Shown: positions 19,262-31,476, counted from the first letter of the stretch. The stretch is DNA of 64,000 bases from Galdieria partita (GCA_025991245.1 BQMJ01000026.1:124001-188000); one strand, 5' to 3'. Numbers and translations are program-made. Notes: generated by a model not told the origin, from the letters alone.

Positions 19262-20107
19262 TCAACACTTACAATGCCTATGAGCAATACTACGCAATTC
19301 TTTTCCAATACGAATATCCTGCAAGAGTCGTTCTCTTGGAGTAAGAGGTCGTTCCGATTTCTGTTGTTTTGGTGTGGAACGAAGACGGTCTCTCCCATAC
19401 TGAATTTCTATCAAGAGTTGGTCTCGCAGTTTGGAATCCACTCTGTGACTATGTTTCATCCTTCGAAACGGCGGAGCTTTGGAACTAGATTGGCTTTCTT
19501 TTTGAACACCACTCTTTGCATATTTTTCATGAAAAGATTCTTCTTCAACGACTGCTTTAAAAGATTGAGTTGAAGTTTCTTCATTCTGTTCTTCTTTCAA
19601 ATTGTTTCTTCTACTAGACTGGATAACGGAACAACACTTGGAACAAGGTTCTACAGATTCTTCACTAGAACAGTGACATACTTTTCTTCTTTCACTCATT
19701 TGTGAAACCTCTGATTCATCATCGTTTTCATTATTCATCTTGGGATACCATCCAGTACACTTTGTTGACCCTTTTCTGCTTTCCGTCCCTTGAATATATC
19801 TCGAGATGATATTTTGTATATCTTCATCGACCGCAAGGGTGCAGCTTTCTTCAGTCATATCTGAATAGGCAACCACGGATGTTACGTTGCAACTGCGGCT
19901 ATCGTAGGAACGTGGATATCCTCTAGGCATGCCGACTTTACTGCCCTCCTCCATGGTTGTTTCCAAATACGCTCTTGTATTTTGCGAAACAGGCTGTCGT
20001 TTAATAGGATAAGAACAATTATGTCGATAATTCAAAAGTTCATTCCATGTTCCACATAACAACCAAGGAGGTGGTTTTTGAGGTTGTCGTTGGTTGAATG
20101 AAGACAT
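19262..20107 (-). CDS. Protein with two C-terminal WH2-like actin-binding motifs
   Basis: 281 residues from MSSFNQRQPQ. Most of the protein is disordered (Ser, Glu, Cys clusters such as VCHCSSEESVEPCSKCC). The C-terminus has two copies of the WH2 pattern R-x-x-LL-x-x-I-x-x-G-x-x-L: LRDQLLIEIQYGRDRLRS and RERLLQDIRIGKELRS. WH2 motifs bind G-actin in WASP, Scar, verprolin and cordon-bleu. Canonical LKKV/T is only partly kept (LRSI). A perfect E2F-like site (TTTTGGCGCAAAA) lies about 60 bp upstream. The frame is open further upstream to 20287, but this start is preferred because the extra part is hydrophobic and spans that site. Confidence 0.55.
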   Translation of the reverse strand: MSSFNQRQPQKPPPWLLCGTWNELLNYRHNCSYPIKRQPVSQNTRAYLETTMEEGSKVGMPRGYPRSYDSRSCNVTSVVAYSDMTEESCTLAVDEDIQNIISRYIQGTESRKGSTKCTGWYPKMNNENDDESEVSQMSERRKVCHCSSEESVEPCSKCCSVIQSSRRNNLKEEQNEETSTQSFKAVVEEESFHEKYAKSGVQKESQSSSKAPPFRRMKHSHRVDSKLRDQLLIEIQYGRDRLRSTPKQQKSERPLTPRERLLQDIRIGKELRSIAHRHCKC

Positions 20108-20164
20108 TTGTACAAAAATCCAAAACGCACAAAAGAAAAATGCTGAGCGCGCTTCCCATTCAAA

Positions 20165-20177
20165 TTTTGGCGCAAAA
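20165..20177. promoter_or_regulatory. E2F-like site upstream of WH2 gene
   Basis: TTTTGGCGCAAAA, matching the E2F/DP consensus TTTSSCGC on both strands, 58 bp before the chosen start of the WH2 gene. The surrounding 20108..20568 stretch has no gene. Confidence 0.45.
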
Positions 20178-20568
20178 ACTCGACGAGGAGTCAAATTATT
20201 TATTTCACGAGTCAAAAAAAACTCAAAAGAACAATAGACATTATATGAAGCCTGGATAAACATGTTCTGCATTTCATTCTCGTTCACATTCCATACATCC
20301 CATTCTTCGTCGTCTTCTTCCGCGTCTATCTTCTTAGAACAATGTCTTCCTATTCATACAATAGAGTCAATTCAATTATCAGAGTCATCTCCACGATTCT
20401 GATTCATTCGAAACCTAATCAAATTCAGGATGATCTAAAAAACCTTCTATTCAATCCAAACCATCGATGGAATTTATTCCGGACTTGACCCCAAATACTT
20501 GAAGGCTCCGTCTCCACTGAAGTTCTATAAACACAAGAAGAATAAGAAACATACAAGTCATCGATCCA

Positions 20569-21771
20569 TCATGATATATCAAACCTCGACTGTTTACGAG
20601 TTTCCCATTCCAAGCCGCGGATATCATTTGCGTACCAAAGTCGTGCAGCCTTCCTCTGTTGATAATCTTTCGCAATATCTCGTTTCTTGTATTCATAATA
20701 TGCCAATCTATCCAATACAAATTGTAATCAATGAAAACAATACACCAACTCTTCCTTACCCAAAAGCAGCACCGCCTAAATGGGCAGCAAAATCGATTCT
20801 TCCAAAGTTACCAAGTAATCCAGTAGCATCCAGTAAGGCCCAAATCACACATCTAATAAAAGTAAGAAGAACAATATAAAATACAAGGGCTAAAAACCTA
20901 CGCATCCTTGGCCTTTAAAGGATATCCAAAAAAGTAAATGTCTCGATTAGGAAATAACATTGCATACATAAACATAACAGCCATCACAGAACCAGAAGCA
21001 CCAAGACTCAACTATATCAAAACAAAGACAACTTCATAAAAAGTAAAGTATTTTGTGATAAAATTACTTACCGCATCACCCCGCAACAGATACTTGGACA
21101 ATAGACTAGTAAGACTCGAAGACAGCCCGCCTGCTAAATATAACACTAAAAAGCGCTCTGGAGTTATTATTCGACAAACATCGGAACCAAAATGCATCAA
21201 AAGAAACATGTTAGAAAAAAGGTGGAAAAATCTACATTAGTTAGTGCACTCAACTATATAACGCTTTGGGACATAAAGCAACCTACCCAGCATGACTAAA
21301 ATTGCAAGTAAAAAGAGTATGAAAACGACCTCCCTTCACTGTAGACAAAGAACACGTAAAGTGACGAGATAAAAAAGGAACAAAGCTAGGGACTTTCCAC
21401 GCCAAGTAAACAACAGCATTCATACCAACCAGAGCCAATAACAAAGAACCTTCAGGTGTTTGAAGGTCCCTCTAAAAAAAATAAAAAAGACAATGATAGC
21501 AAAGTCATACACTTACCCGAACCCTTCTATAAGCCATATGCGAAAGTTCATCAAACATAGAAAGTGTTTCTTTGATTTGTTCCGAAATACTAAAAGGATA
21601 CCAATCCAGTTTATCGTTGTTGTAAGCAAAAAGTCCTGAACTGGACAGAAACATAACGCCTAAGCTACTTCTCTTCTTTGTCAGATACATTTGGTTCCTA
21701 AAGAACAAAGGAACTGAAGGAGAGCGAAAACTGCGATGATACAAACGTGAAAATAAAGCAATAAATCTCAT
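20569..21771 (-). CDS. Mitochondrial rhomboid protease (PARL-like)
   Basis: Six exons: 21517..21771, 21287..21471, 21072..21231, 20902..21011, 20760..20852 and 20569..20707. The introns are 44-55 nt, except about 52 nt before the last exon. The product is about 313 residues. The catalytic Ser is in LSLGASGSVMAV (GxSG) and the catalytic His in DFAAHLGGAAFG. The loop-1/TM2 signature reads FSHAGFFHLFSNMFLLMHFG. The last exon adds GLAYYEYKKRD and a soluble tail. The basic N-terminus (MRFIALFSRLYHRSFRSPS) fits a mitochondrial presequence. PARL/Rbd1 relatives cleave inner-membrane proteins and act in mitochondrial quality control or fusion. Confidence 0.85.
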
Positions 21772-22105
21772 ATTCTGCTAACAACACTCCCACAATTCGG
21801 CAAATGGCAAAAAGTTTTCTTCAGTTGAAGAATACTTTCATTGTCTAGATAGGAATTGACTGGTTCTAATGACAAGTTTGTACAGTAAAAAAATTGTATC
21901 AAAAGAACGTTTCAGTAGTAGTCAACATGGATGGGCCGAGTATATACAAATTGTCAAACTGTCTCCATAGATGAGTATATAGACGTTCCACTATCTGTCG
22001 TACTTCCAAAGACTTTTGAACAAACTTGAATTTCATGACAACCCTTCTTCTAAAAGGCTTCTAAATGGAAACATCATACTTTCCATTGTTACATTTTCGT
22101 TGGAC
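21772..22105. other. Divergent spacer between rhomboid and ZNHIT2
   Basis: 334 nt of non-coding sequence between two divergent starts. The plus-strand frame is open over its last 90 nt but has no ATG before 22106. Confidence 0.5.
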
Positions 22106-23176
22106 ATGAATTCGTTCGAGTCTGCTGATATCGGAACCCGCACAAGAAGAATATGTGGTGTTTGTTCAAAGAAGGAAGCTCCTTATCGCTGTCCAAAATG
22201 CTATGTGGCGTATTGTTCCAAGGACTGCTATGAAAGTCACAATATTTCCTGTCTTGAACAGTTCAATAACTCCTTTATGGAATCCCTACGAAACGTTTTT
22301 GCGTCAGAGTCTGAGAAAAAGCGAATGCAACAGCTGCTTCAGCAACACTGGAATGAAGATGCACAAGGCGAACACTTCAGCTCGGAAAATGAAACCGAAA
22401 TACTGGAAGAAGCACTTCGAAGATTAGACGTCGACGAACCGGAAGAAGTTTTTTCTAGTTTACCTGAGGAAATTCAACGAAAGTTCCAAAGGCTTGTGGC
22501 AAACGGTGACTTGGAGGACCTTGTAGAAATTTGGAAACCTTGGTGGGAGGAAGAGGAACCCATAGTTATAGAAGTTTCTAGAAGTGATTCTAAAACAACT
22601 GGAGACGAAAGGGCTAAGTCTGCAAGATGCAACCAAGAGAAAATTCGCTTCAAACACGAGCCTTCAGCAACTCTAAAGCTACATGTAGTAGAAATATGTT
22701 ACGCATATTGTTTCTGTATGCGATTTTTCAATGGTGACTTGTATATAGACTGCCTTGACAGTTTCCAGTGCCTTTTATGTATATCAAAAGTTCTGTCTGA
22801 AGATCGCCGATATGCATCCATTTCGGAAGTTTTATACTCTGTTTTATACAATTCACAGGAAGATATACATTATTCAAACTCAAAAGATTTTTCAATACTT
22901 CTCCTTCGGGATACGCGTTTAGTTTTGGGTAAAGGACGAAAAGGCATTTTACGAGCCGTTGAAGAAGCGGAACAGCTAGCTACGGCTGCTCGTCAGGAAC
23001 TGAAGAAGGATAGTTGTTATCGAGATTGGTTTCAGACACTATTGAAAGCTGAAAAGAAATTGAGCTATTTTAAATTTTTTGTCGATTCACGTTGGGAAGA
23101 AACTTGGACCAGATACCTCTGTGAAATTCTTGAATTATTTGAACAACAACAACTAGAAACCTTGAAGAAAAGCTAA
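22106..23176 (+). CDS. ZNHIT2: ZNHIT2-like HIT zinc-finger protein
   Basis: 356 residues from MNSFESADIG. The HIT zinc finger is CGVCSKKEAPYRCPKC with YCSKDCYESH and a final Cys. The second ZNHIT2 hallmark follows: SLPEEIQRKFQRLVANGDLE and IWKPWWE, which in human ZNHIT2 reads LVASGEL...PWRPWW. ZNHIT2 bridges R2TP/RUVBL chaperones to U5 snRNP (EFTUD2/PRPF8) assembly. The C-terminal half is helical with the family's RLVLGKGRKGILRAVEEAEQ-like block. Single exon. Confidence 0.8.
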   Translation: MNSFESADIGTRTRRICGVCSKKEAPYRCPKCYVAYCSKDCYESHNISCLEQFNNSFMESLRNVFASESEKKRMQQLLQQHWNEDAQGEHFSSENETEILEEALRRLDVDEPEEVFSSLPEEIQRKFQRLVANGDLEDLVEIWKPWWEEEEPIVIEVSRSDSKTTGDERAKSARCNQEKIRFKHEPSATLKLHVVEICYAYCFCMRFFNGDLYIDCLDSFQCLLCISKVLSEDRRYASISEVLYSVLYNSQEDIHYSNSKDFSILLLRDTRLVLGKGRKGILRAVEEAEQLATAARQELKKDSCYRDWFQTLLKAEKKLSYFKFFVDSRWEETWTRYLCEILELFEQQQLETLKKS

Positions 23177-23794
23177 ACATTTTAATAGGTTAGAGACAGT
23201 GAGAAATTTGGATGCAAAAATTTTACTATGAATTTGGAAGAGGTCGTGTATAAGTAGAGTTTATGAGTAATCTTTTAATTTCGACTTATTTCTTTGTTAT
23301 GAAGGCGTGCAAAACTTGTCATTATTATCGAGAAGTCCGACAGATGATCCTCATGCTCTCAAATTTGTTTCATAGAATCTTTTGTTGCAGAACGAATCTC
23401 CATTATTAAAACGTGGAATCTACGCTTGAAATTAAATCTGTAATAATCATGTTCGATAATGCTTTATTCAGGATTAATTAACTCTCATTAAGTGTCGTCA
23501 TTTAAAGATCCGTAACATGGATGACATTAATTTTCTGTTTCTTTAAATAATGTTACTGAAATAATTTTCAATTATTGAGATTAATATTATTATCAGGATA
23601 AAAAGTTGTCTAGGCAAGTTTTCCTTGAGGAAATTATCCTTGAATAATAAATGTGTTCAAAAATAATCTAAATGCTATTTTCGTAGCTTTTGCCGTAGAA
23701 TTTAGACTTTTTGTGGGTTTTTTCTATCGAAAACTACGTTGAGCTTAATATCAAGTATCCTTGTTGGTATATCTTTGGTCCCATTCTTAATAAT
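23177..23794. other. AT-rich convergent intergenic region
   Basis: About 620 nt between convergent ZNHIT2 and eEFSec. AT-rich, no coding frame and no RNA gene that I can support. Confidence 0.6.
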
Positions 23795-25438
23795 TTAACT
23801 ATGACTAAAATTTCTGAATTCCTTTTGGGTGATATACATGTTTCCTTTCTTGGTTTCATGGTCAAGAGAGAAGACTTTATAAAACACCAGTTCTACCTTT
23901 GATCCAGCTTGAGGAATGGAATCTGGCTGTGACAAGAGTCTGACGCGAACCTTGCCAGAATTCCCGAATTTTCCTTCGATGCATCCCGTAACATCATGTC
24001 CAAAGTCTACCGTCATTTGTTGGAATGTTTCGATATTGGCTTCTCTTGGAAAAAGACCTTTCACTATAACCATCATATTATCTTGTATTCTTTCAACGGT
24101 CCCTTGACGTTTCTTTATCTTGATAAGTTGCAACATGTCATTTTTCTTCTCTGTTACGGTTGACGACGCAGTATTATGCATTTGTGCCACGACTTGCCCA
24201 TGGAATGCTATTCTACATCGATTTACCTCTGTGCCCCAGTCTAAACGGGAAGCTATGAATCCAACTTTAGGATAAATGCATAGAGGAATATCCGTCTTTA
24301 TCAAAGCGAAAAAAACTTTGTTGGAAGTCGAATTTGTACTGTCGTTCTCCAGCTGCGTTTCATAAAAATATCTTTCATCGAATGAAAAACAATCCTTCTT
24401 TGGGCAATTAGAATAGGCGGAAAAGAAAGTTACTGCACCAATGGCAGTGGAATGTCCAACGGTAACATGAAATCTTGACTTGGACAAACAATCTTGTCGA
24501 TAGAAACGTACTTTATACGCCAAAGCGATGAAACAAGTGGATAACGACAAATATCCAGGAACGGCCAAGAACCCTCTTTCGATTTTGTCAGAAGGACACT
24601 GAGATATACAAATGGCTACTCGTTCTCCTTGTCCACATTCTGTAACTGGTTTGCGATATACCTGCATACTCTTTATCTTTCTAGATACTCCAATGTCTGG
24701 GATGTTTATCACATCACCTACACGAGTAGCTCCTTGTAGTACAGTTCCTGTGAAGACTGTACCATGACCCTTTACACTAAAACAATGATCAAAAGCAAAC
24801 AGAAAGTTTCCCTTTTGGTTTCTCTCAGGAATCGTGATGTTCTTGGAAAGAATACTGATAAGCTCGTCCATTCCCCAAGGCTTAGCATTTTCAGATATAT
24901 TAGGCTCCATTTTCTCCACCTGAATCGGATTAGCAGCAACGAACACATAAGGGGCATCTTTAAACTTTGTCTGTTGAAGTGCCTTGAAAGTTTTCTTCTT
25001 CATTAGAGTCATTCTTTGCGTACGTTCATCGGGAGGAATCAAATCTATCTTATTGAATACAATGACTGCTTTGTCAGTTACCAATTCTCCAACTACTATG
25101 CATTCAGAAGTTTGCATTTGTATGCCTTTTGTGACATCAATCACTAGCAATATAGCATCCATAATCTTCGAACCTCCCAAGACTGTCTTCAAAAGAGAAG
25201 CATGACCAGGACAATCAACTAAAGTTATTTGTACTTGTTCAGAGATCCTTTCTTTATCTATTTGCAACATGAAAGCAGAAAATCCCAAGTCCAAGGTGAT
25301 TCCTCTTTCAGAACTCTGAGGATGCTTGTCTAAAGCAGCTGTAGATAGGGTAGTACTCAAGGAACGAACTAGACTCGTTTTTCCACAATCCACATGTCCC
25401 AACACACCAATATTTATATTGACAGTATTATTACTCAT
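23795..25438 (-). CDS. EEFSEC: Selenocysteine-specific elongation factor eEFSec/SelB
   Basis: 547 residues from MSNNTVNINIGVLGHVDCGK. GTPase motifs: GHVDCGKT (P-loop), SSERGITLDLGFSAF (switch I), DCPGH (switch II) and NKIDL (base). The block STAALDKHPQSSERGITLDL is the eEFSec signature and separates it from EF-Tu. Domain 2/3 and a C-terminal domain IV (ending KKGNMYITQKEFRNFSHS) are present. The protein delivers Sec-tRNA(Sec) to UGA codons through SECIS RNA and SBP2, so the organism should make selenoproteins. An in-frame upstream ATG (25537) is possible, but this start matches the family's N-terminus. It is divergent from HisC with 61 bp between starts. Confidence 0.92.
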   Translation of the reverse strand: MSNNTVNINIGVLGHVDCGKTSLVRSLSTTLSTAALDKHPQSSERGITLDLGFSAFMLQIDKERISEQVQITLVDCPGHASLLKTVLGGSKIMDAILLVIDVTKGIQMQTSECIVVGELVTDKAVIVFNKIDLIPPDERTQRMTLMKKKTFKALQQTKFKDAPYVFVAANPIQVEKMEPNISENAKPWGMDELISILSKNITIPERNQKGNFLFAFDHCFSVKGHGTVFTGTVLQGATRVGDVINIPDIGVSRKIKSMQVYRKPVTECGQGERVAICISQCPSDKIERGFLAVPGYLSLSTCFIALAYKVRFYRQDCLSKSRFHVTVGHSTAIGAVTFFSAYSNCPKKDCFSFDERYFYETQLENDSTNSTSNKVFFALIKTDIPLCIYPKVGFIASRLDWGTEVNRCRIAFHGQVVAQMHNTASSTVTEKKNDMLQLIKIKKRQGTVERIQDNMMVIVKGLFPREANIETFQQMTVDFGHDVTGCIEGKFGNSGKVRVRLLSQPDSIPQAGSKVELVFYKVFSLDHETKKGNMYITQKEFRNFSHS

Positions 25439-25499
25439 TTCTTCAAGTCTTCTTATCAACCAACACTTCACATGGAGTACAAGAATCGGTGATGATTCC

Positions 25500-27054
25500 A
25501 TGTCGTCTTGGTTGGACTGTCGAGAACTTTCGTTCATTTACGGTTCTACTTGTAGTTGGTATTGTAGACAACCCCGACCTTTGAAAGCAACTTGTTAGTA
25601 TTTATTGTTGAGTGGATTTTGTTTATATTGTAACGTTGTTATTAGGTAGGTCTTTTGGATGCTTCGAAACATTCATACGGCGCCACAAGTTAGCAAAGTC
25701 GAGTTGTTTTCTTCGAATGGAAGAACAGAGTGGAGTTCCAGAAGATTCTGAACTTCCAGCATTTCTTGATGCAGAACAGGCTAAGAGATATGGTTATGTT
25801 ACTCCTTCGGATCCTGAAGATGACTTGGAAATTCGATTGAATGCGCAATATAAAGATCGTGAAGAGTCTTTACCTCTCCATTATTCACCTTTAGGAGGTG
25901 TAAGACGACCTGCGCGTCATCCTTTTGGTAAAGCTGCTAGATATTCCTCTTACGATGAAGTTCGCGAAGAAGTTTTAAGAATGGAGCCCTATATTCCCAT
26001 ATACCCTACCGAAGTGATAGCCGAGAAGATTGGAAAGCGAGTAGAAGACATAGTCAAGTTGGATGCTAATGAGAATCCCTATGGACCTGCACCTTCAGTA
26101 TTCAAAGCTTTATCGAATGCTTCTTATCTTCATTTATATCCGGATCCAGAGTCACGTTTTTTGAGGAAGAAGATTGCGGAGTATGTTGGAGTCCCTGAAG
26201 AACAAATTATTGCAGGCGCTGGTGCTGACGATCTGATTGATATGATTTTTCGTCTGTTTATATGTCCTGGAGTGGGAGATTCGATAGTTATATTTCCTCC
26301 AACCTTTGGAATGTACAAATTTGATGCTGACCTTTATGAAGCGCATGTCTTTTATGCTTGGCGTGAAGATTCCGCTATTCATAGACTTCCAGTAGACAGA
26401 GTAAAAGGATTGTTTGAACCAGAGACTTTGGGACCATTTCCCAAGATAGCTTTTGTTGCTTCTCCTAACAATCCTGACGGTTCAGTTGTTTCGGATGATG
26501 ATTTGAAAGAATTATTAGATTTGCCTATGACCGTTGTATTAGATGAAGCTTATTTCGAGTTTTCAGGAAAGACACATGTGGATTGGTTGAAGGATTATGA
26601 CAATTTGATAATCCTACGTACCTTTTCTAAATGGGCAGGTTTAGCTGGACTTCGACTTGGTTATGGTATTTTCCCTGAAAGTGTTGTGAATCAAGTATGG
26701 AAGATAAAGCAACCCTATAATGTAAATGTAGCTGCGCAATTAGCTGGTATAGCTACGTTGGAAGAGAAGGAATGGTTGCTTCAACGTGTGGAAAAGATAA
26801 AGTCGGAACGTGAAAGATTCTATCAACGTATTTCGCTATATGAATCTTGGCTAAGTCCTTATCCATCCGAAGCCAACTTTGTTCTATGTCAAGTAAAAGG
26901 TGGAAGAAATGCTCGAGATATTTATAACAAGTTGATGAAAAGAGGAATATTGATTCGATATTATGATACAAAAGCACTTTCCAACTGTATTCGCATCTCT
27001 ATAGGAACTCCACAACAAATGGATACTTTGTATGATGCATTGGATAGTTTGTGA
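25500..27054 (+). CDS. HISN6: Histidinol-phosphate aminotransferase, plastid
   Basis: Two exons, 25500..25593 and 25646..27054, with a 52 nt intron (donor GTTAGT). The product is 500 residues. Exon 1 and the first part of exon 2 encode a Cys/Arg/Ser-rich transit peptide (MSSWLDCRELSFIYGS..., FIRRHKLAKSSCFLR). The PLP-enzyme core shows KLDANENPYGPAPSV, AGAGADDLIDMIFRLF, ASPNNPDGSVV, VVLDEAYFEF (Asp and Tyr contacts) and RTFSKWAGLAGLRLGYGI with the Schiff-base Lys in TFSKW. It converts imidazole-acetol phosphate to histidinol phosphate in histidine synthesis. Without exon 1 there is no ATG before MEEQSG. Confidence 0.9.
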
Positions 27055-27115
27055 AGTCATAAACAATGTTATTCGATAGAATTCCTGTGACTCTCTCATT
27101 GATAGGATTGGGCAA

Positions 27116-27527
27116 ATGAGATTATTAACTTACAACTTTTTGCAATGTCCAAAGACTAAAACCTTTCCCTTAATATTGGAACCTACACTAGTTGAAACTA
27201 TAGAAACTGAATATAATAAGGAATTCATCTTACGAATGATCCCTAGACTGGATTGGAATCTCGTTCGACAAGTCAGTAGACAGTTTGCGTTTGGTGAACT
27301 ACCACAAGTAGCTCCCAAGGAAGGCACACAAGATGAAGAGACTCTCCGATTACTTCATAAAATGTTGTTGGAGGTAAGTGTCGATTCTCAGTGGCTGCAA
27401 ATATCAACTATTCAAACCTTCAAAGACCCACATTAAGGAAGGGGTTCTCAAAAGTCAAGATGGAACCTGTTACCCCATAAAAGATGGTATTCCCAATATG
27501 CTCATAACACAACTGAAAGATGAGTGA
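27116..27527 (+). CDS. TRM112: TRM112, methyltransferase activator
   Basis: Two exons, 27116..27373 and 27438..27527, intron 64 nt (GTAAGT...TTAAG). The product is 115 residues, the family's usual size. Signatures: MRLLTYNFLQCPKT at the start, FILRMIPRLDWNLVRQVSRQ and, after the splice, GTCYPIKDGIPNMLITQLKD. TRM112 stabilises several methyltransferases acting on tRNA (Trm9, Trm11), 18S rRNA (Bud23) and eRF1 (Mtq2). Only part of the zinc-site Cys set is kept. It follows HisC by 61 bp on the same strand and is convergent with PSMA7 at 59 bp. Confidence 0.93.
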
Positions 27528-27586
27528 GCGAGTCGTCTTTTTATTTCTTCAGAAAATAAACACAAAAGGTTCCTTAAAACTCCTTC

Positions 27587-28452
<866 letters not shown>

Positions 28453-28475
28453 TCAAAATTATTTTTTTCTCGACA

Positions 28476-29507
28476 ATGTTTGGATCGGTTGCGGCTACAC
28501 AAACAACAAGTTTTGGCGCCTTTTCAACGAGTAGTTTATTTACAAGTCCTAGTAATACTTCCAACCTACCTAATACAGGTTGGTTACAACAAACCAACCC
28601 CAGTAGTTTCGGTACGACACAAAATATACAGCCGAACCCACCCCATCTCGGTTCTAGCAACTGGCCTCAAGTTTCGGGTGGACAGAACTATGCAAGCAGC
28701 TACCAAGTCAACACATTGAACCAGTTACCAGATATACAACAAATCAAGGAAGCTTTCAATCTACAAAGTTCATCTTGTCGTTTTCGATATATATTTTACA
28801 ACGCTTCTACTATTGCTGCTACAGTCAACCAACAAGTACCTCAAGGAATGGACTCTACCTTGTGGGAACAGCTTCAAAAGAACAATCCGGATCCTAGTCG
28901 GCTGATACCTGTTCAGCTCGTGGGCTTTGATGAACTGCAAACCCGAGTGCAGCAACAGAGTACGAGGGTACAAGAGCACCTGCAAGCCTTGAATGGAATT
29001 GAGAAGATTTTGTCTGAATGTTCGGATATAGAAAAGACTCAATGTGCACTGAAACTGACAGAGTTTCGTAACCGGTATTATACGTTATTTCGCAGATTGG
29101 TACAGTTCATCGGAAGAGTTTGGTGTTTATTATCTCGAGGGCGGGCTCTTAAAATCGAAGAAAATCAGATGAAAGAAGCTTTAGAAGCCTTGCAGAGACG
29201 TTTAAGTTCCCCAGGTGAGCTTCATGACAAGTTGGCGGACTTGATTGAGCTCTTTAGAACTAGTATTTCTATTCAAAAGTTCAACGTAAGACCCTTCTTC
29301 TTGGAAACATAACTCTTTCTCAATGCGTTCTAGGAGGTCCATAAACAGACTTCATTAAGAAAAGAATCCTTGGAACGTATCTACAGCGTGATTAGTAAAC
29401 AGCAAGAAGGCTTAGATCTTCTGCTTCAAGTTTCTCATCAATTGGAAAGTGATTTGATCGTCCTCGCCGATGGCTTACAGTCTTTGGCCTCCAACGCAAT
29501 GGGTTGA
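28476..29507 (+). CDS. NUP54: Nup54 nucleoporin (Nup62 complex)
   Basis: Two exons, 28476..29285 and 29334..29507, intron 48 nt. The product is 327 residues. A short Gln/Thr/FG-poor barrier segment (MFGSVAATQTTSFGAF) is followed by the conserved alpha/beta Nup54 domain: FRYIFYN, then NNPDPSRLIPVQLVGFDELQ and a long helix. The C-terminal helices read LERIYSVISKQQEGLDLLLQ. In animals the same blocks read KFQYIFYN and NNPDPSCLVPV. Nup54 forms the central channel trimer with Nup58 and Nup62. The FG region is much shorter than in animals. Confidence 0.9.
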
Positions 29508-29655
29508 TTCCAACGATTCGTCGGGTACTCGATCCCCGGATCTCCAGAAACTCCTTATTTGACCAATTGTCGAGACACAATGGGAAGAGGCGGATTCGGG
29601 TGATTGATTTTGCTATCTTGTTTGTGATTGCCCTTGTGTGTCCGTTAAGAGAGTA

Positions 29656-31476
29656 ATGGAGAATACACAACTGAATGGTGACGTAAACCATAGAAAAGCA
29701 GGCCGAGCTTTGAGTTCAGCTGTTAGTGTTACCGTGGCAGACTTGTCTCCTCTACACCGAGCTAGACTTGAATATTTTCCGCGCTTGCCGCCGGTAGGTT
29801 CTACTTAATTCGATGATGTAGAATAAGAACTATATGTATGTTACGTAGATATTGAAAGGTGCTTTTGGATGGAGAGAGGGAGAACCTACTAACTCTGCCG
29901 ATGATGCTGAAGAAATTAAAGGGTATTTCCCCAACCTATATGGACAACCTCCTGTGTTTATAGCACCAAATCGTGGAGGTCCAGTAACTATTGGAAAAAC
30001 CTTACGAGTGGGTGTGGTATTATCGGGAGGTCCGGCACCCGGTGGACATAATGTCATATCTGGACTGTTTGACTATTTGTATAACCGAAACAGAGACTCT
30101 GTCCTTTTTGGTTTCTTGAACGGCCCAAGCGGTATTATCAAAAATAATTATGTACAACTGGACGAAGAAAGGATTTATCCATACAGAAATCAAGGAGGAT
30201 TTCATATCATTGGTTCTGACAGAACAAAGATTGAAACACCGGAGCAATTCGAAAAGGTGGACGAAACAGTAAGAAAACTGGACTTGGACGGTTTGGTGGT
30301 TATTGGTGGAGACGATTCCAATACAAATGCAGCTATTCTTGCTGAACACTTTGTAGCGCAGAAAATGAAGACCAAAGTAATTGGAGTACCAAAGACTATC
30401 GATGGAGACCTGAGGAATGAGTTTGTAGAAACTTCATTCGGTTTTGATACTGCCGTCAAAGTATATTCTGAGGTATGTTCATGAGATTTTTCATATGATG
30501 ATAGAAATATATATATATATGGTTTTAGTTGGTTTCCAATTTGGGATATGATGCCATATCGGCAAAAAAGTCATGGCATTTTTGTCGTTTAATGGGAAGG
30601 TCGGCTTCACATATAACTTTGGAAGTAGCATTACAGACGCATCCTAATATGGCACTGATTGGAGAAGAAGTGATGGAAAAGAAACAAACTTTAACACAAG
30701 TTACCAGATCGATTGCTGATTTGATAGTGGAACGTGCTACCATGGGAAAGAACTTTGGTGTAATTCTTTTACCAGAAGGGTTGGTCGAATTTATGCCAGA
30801 CGTGGATAAGTTAATTCTGGAGCTTAACGAAATTCTAGCAGGTGGTCATTTGGAGGAGGACCAGATTATTCCCAAATTAACGGAACAATCTAGTTACCTT
30901 TTCCGTTCATTGCCGCCATTGATAGCTAAACAGCTGACGCTTGATCGTGACCCACATGGAAATGTTCAAGTTAGCAAGATTGAGTCGGAACGTCTTTTGA
31001 TACAAATGGTTTCTGAAGAGCTGAAAGAAAGGAAGAAAGCTGGCCTTGCAAGCTGTTCATTTTCTCCTATTCCACATTTCTTTGGTTATGAAGGTCGATG
31101 TTCACTTCCGTCAAACTTTGATTGTAATTATTGTTATACCTTGGGACACACAGCTGGAGCTTTGATCGAAGGTGGTCGTACTGGTCTTGTTGCAACAGTA
31201 CGTCATCTGACAAAATCTCCTGAACAGTGGGTAGTCGGAGGCTATCCTTTGACTGTTATGATGGACATTGAAAGGAGAAAAGGAAAGAATGTTCCTGTAA
31301 TAAAGAAGGCATTGGTTGATTTAAAGGGAGAGGCATTTCGTATATTTTCCGAGCAGCGTGGTTCGTGGCGTCTGACTGAAGATTATCGTTGTCCTGGGCC
31401 TATTCAGCATTTCGGTCCTATGGCAGATTCGATTAATTTCACTTTGATGTCGGAAGCAAGAGATACTGTTGCATAG
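29656..31476 (+). CDS. PFP: Pyrophosphate-dependent phosphofructokinase, catalytic (beta) type
   Basis: Three exons: 29656..29793, 29849..30472 and 30529..31476, introns 55-56 nt. The product is 569 residues, like plant PFP-beta. Signatures: GVVLSGGPAPGGHNVISGLF, VVIGGDDSNTNA (Asp-Asp in place of the ATP-PFK glycines, typical of PPi use), VPKTIDGDL with the catalytic Asp, GFDTAVKVYSE and LMGRSASHITLEVALQTHPN. The enzyme interconverts fructose-6-phosphate plus PPi and fructose-1,6-bisphosphate plus phosphate in cytosolic glycolysis. No obvious transit peptide. Convergent with the HAD gene, 101 bp between stops. Confidence 0.94.

Noticed and set aside
22016-22105. N-terminal extension of ZNHIT2
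   Set aside because: Open frame but no ATG; the family N-terminus fits the ATG at 22106.
23290-23360. Possible SECIS-like element (ATGA...AAA...GATGA) near eEFSec
   Set aside because: The stem bases do not pair, and no in-frame UGA gene lies upstream.
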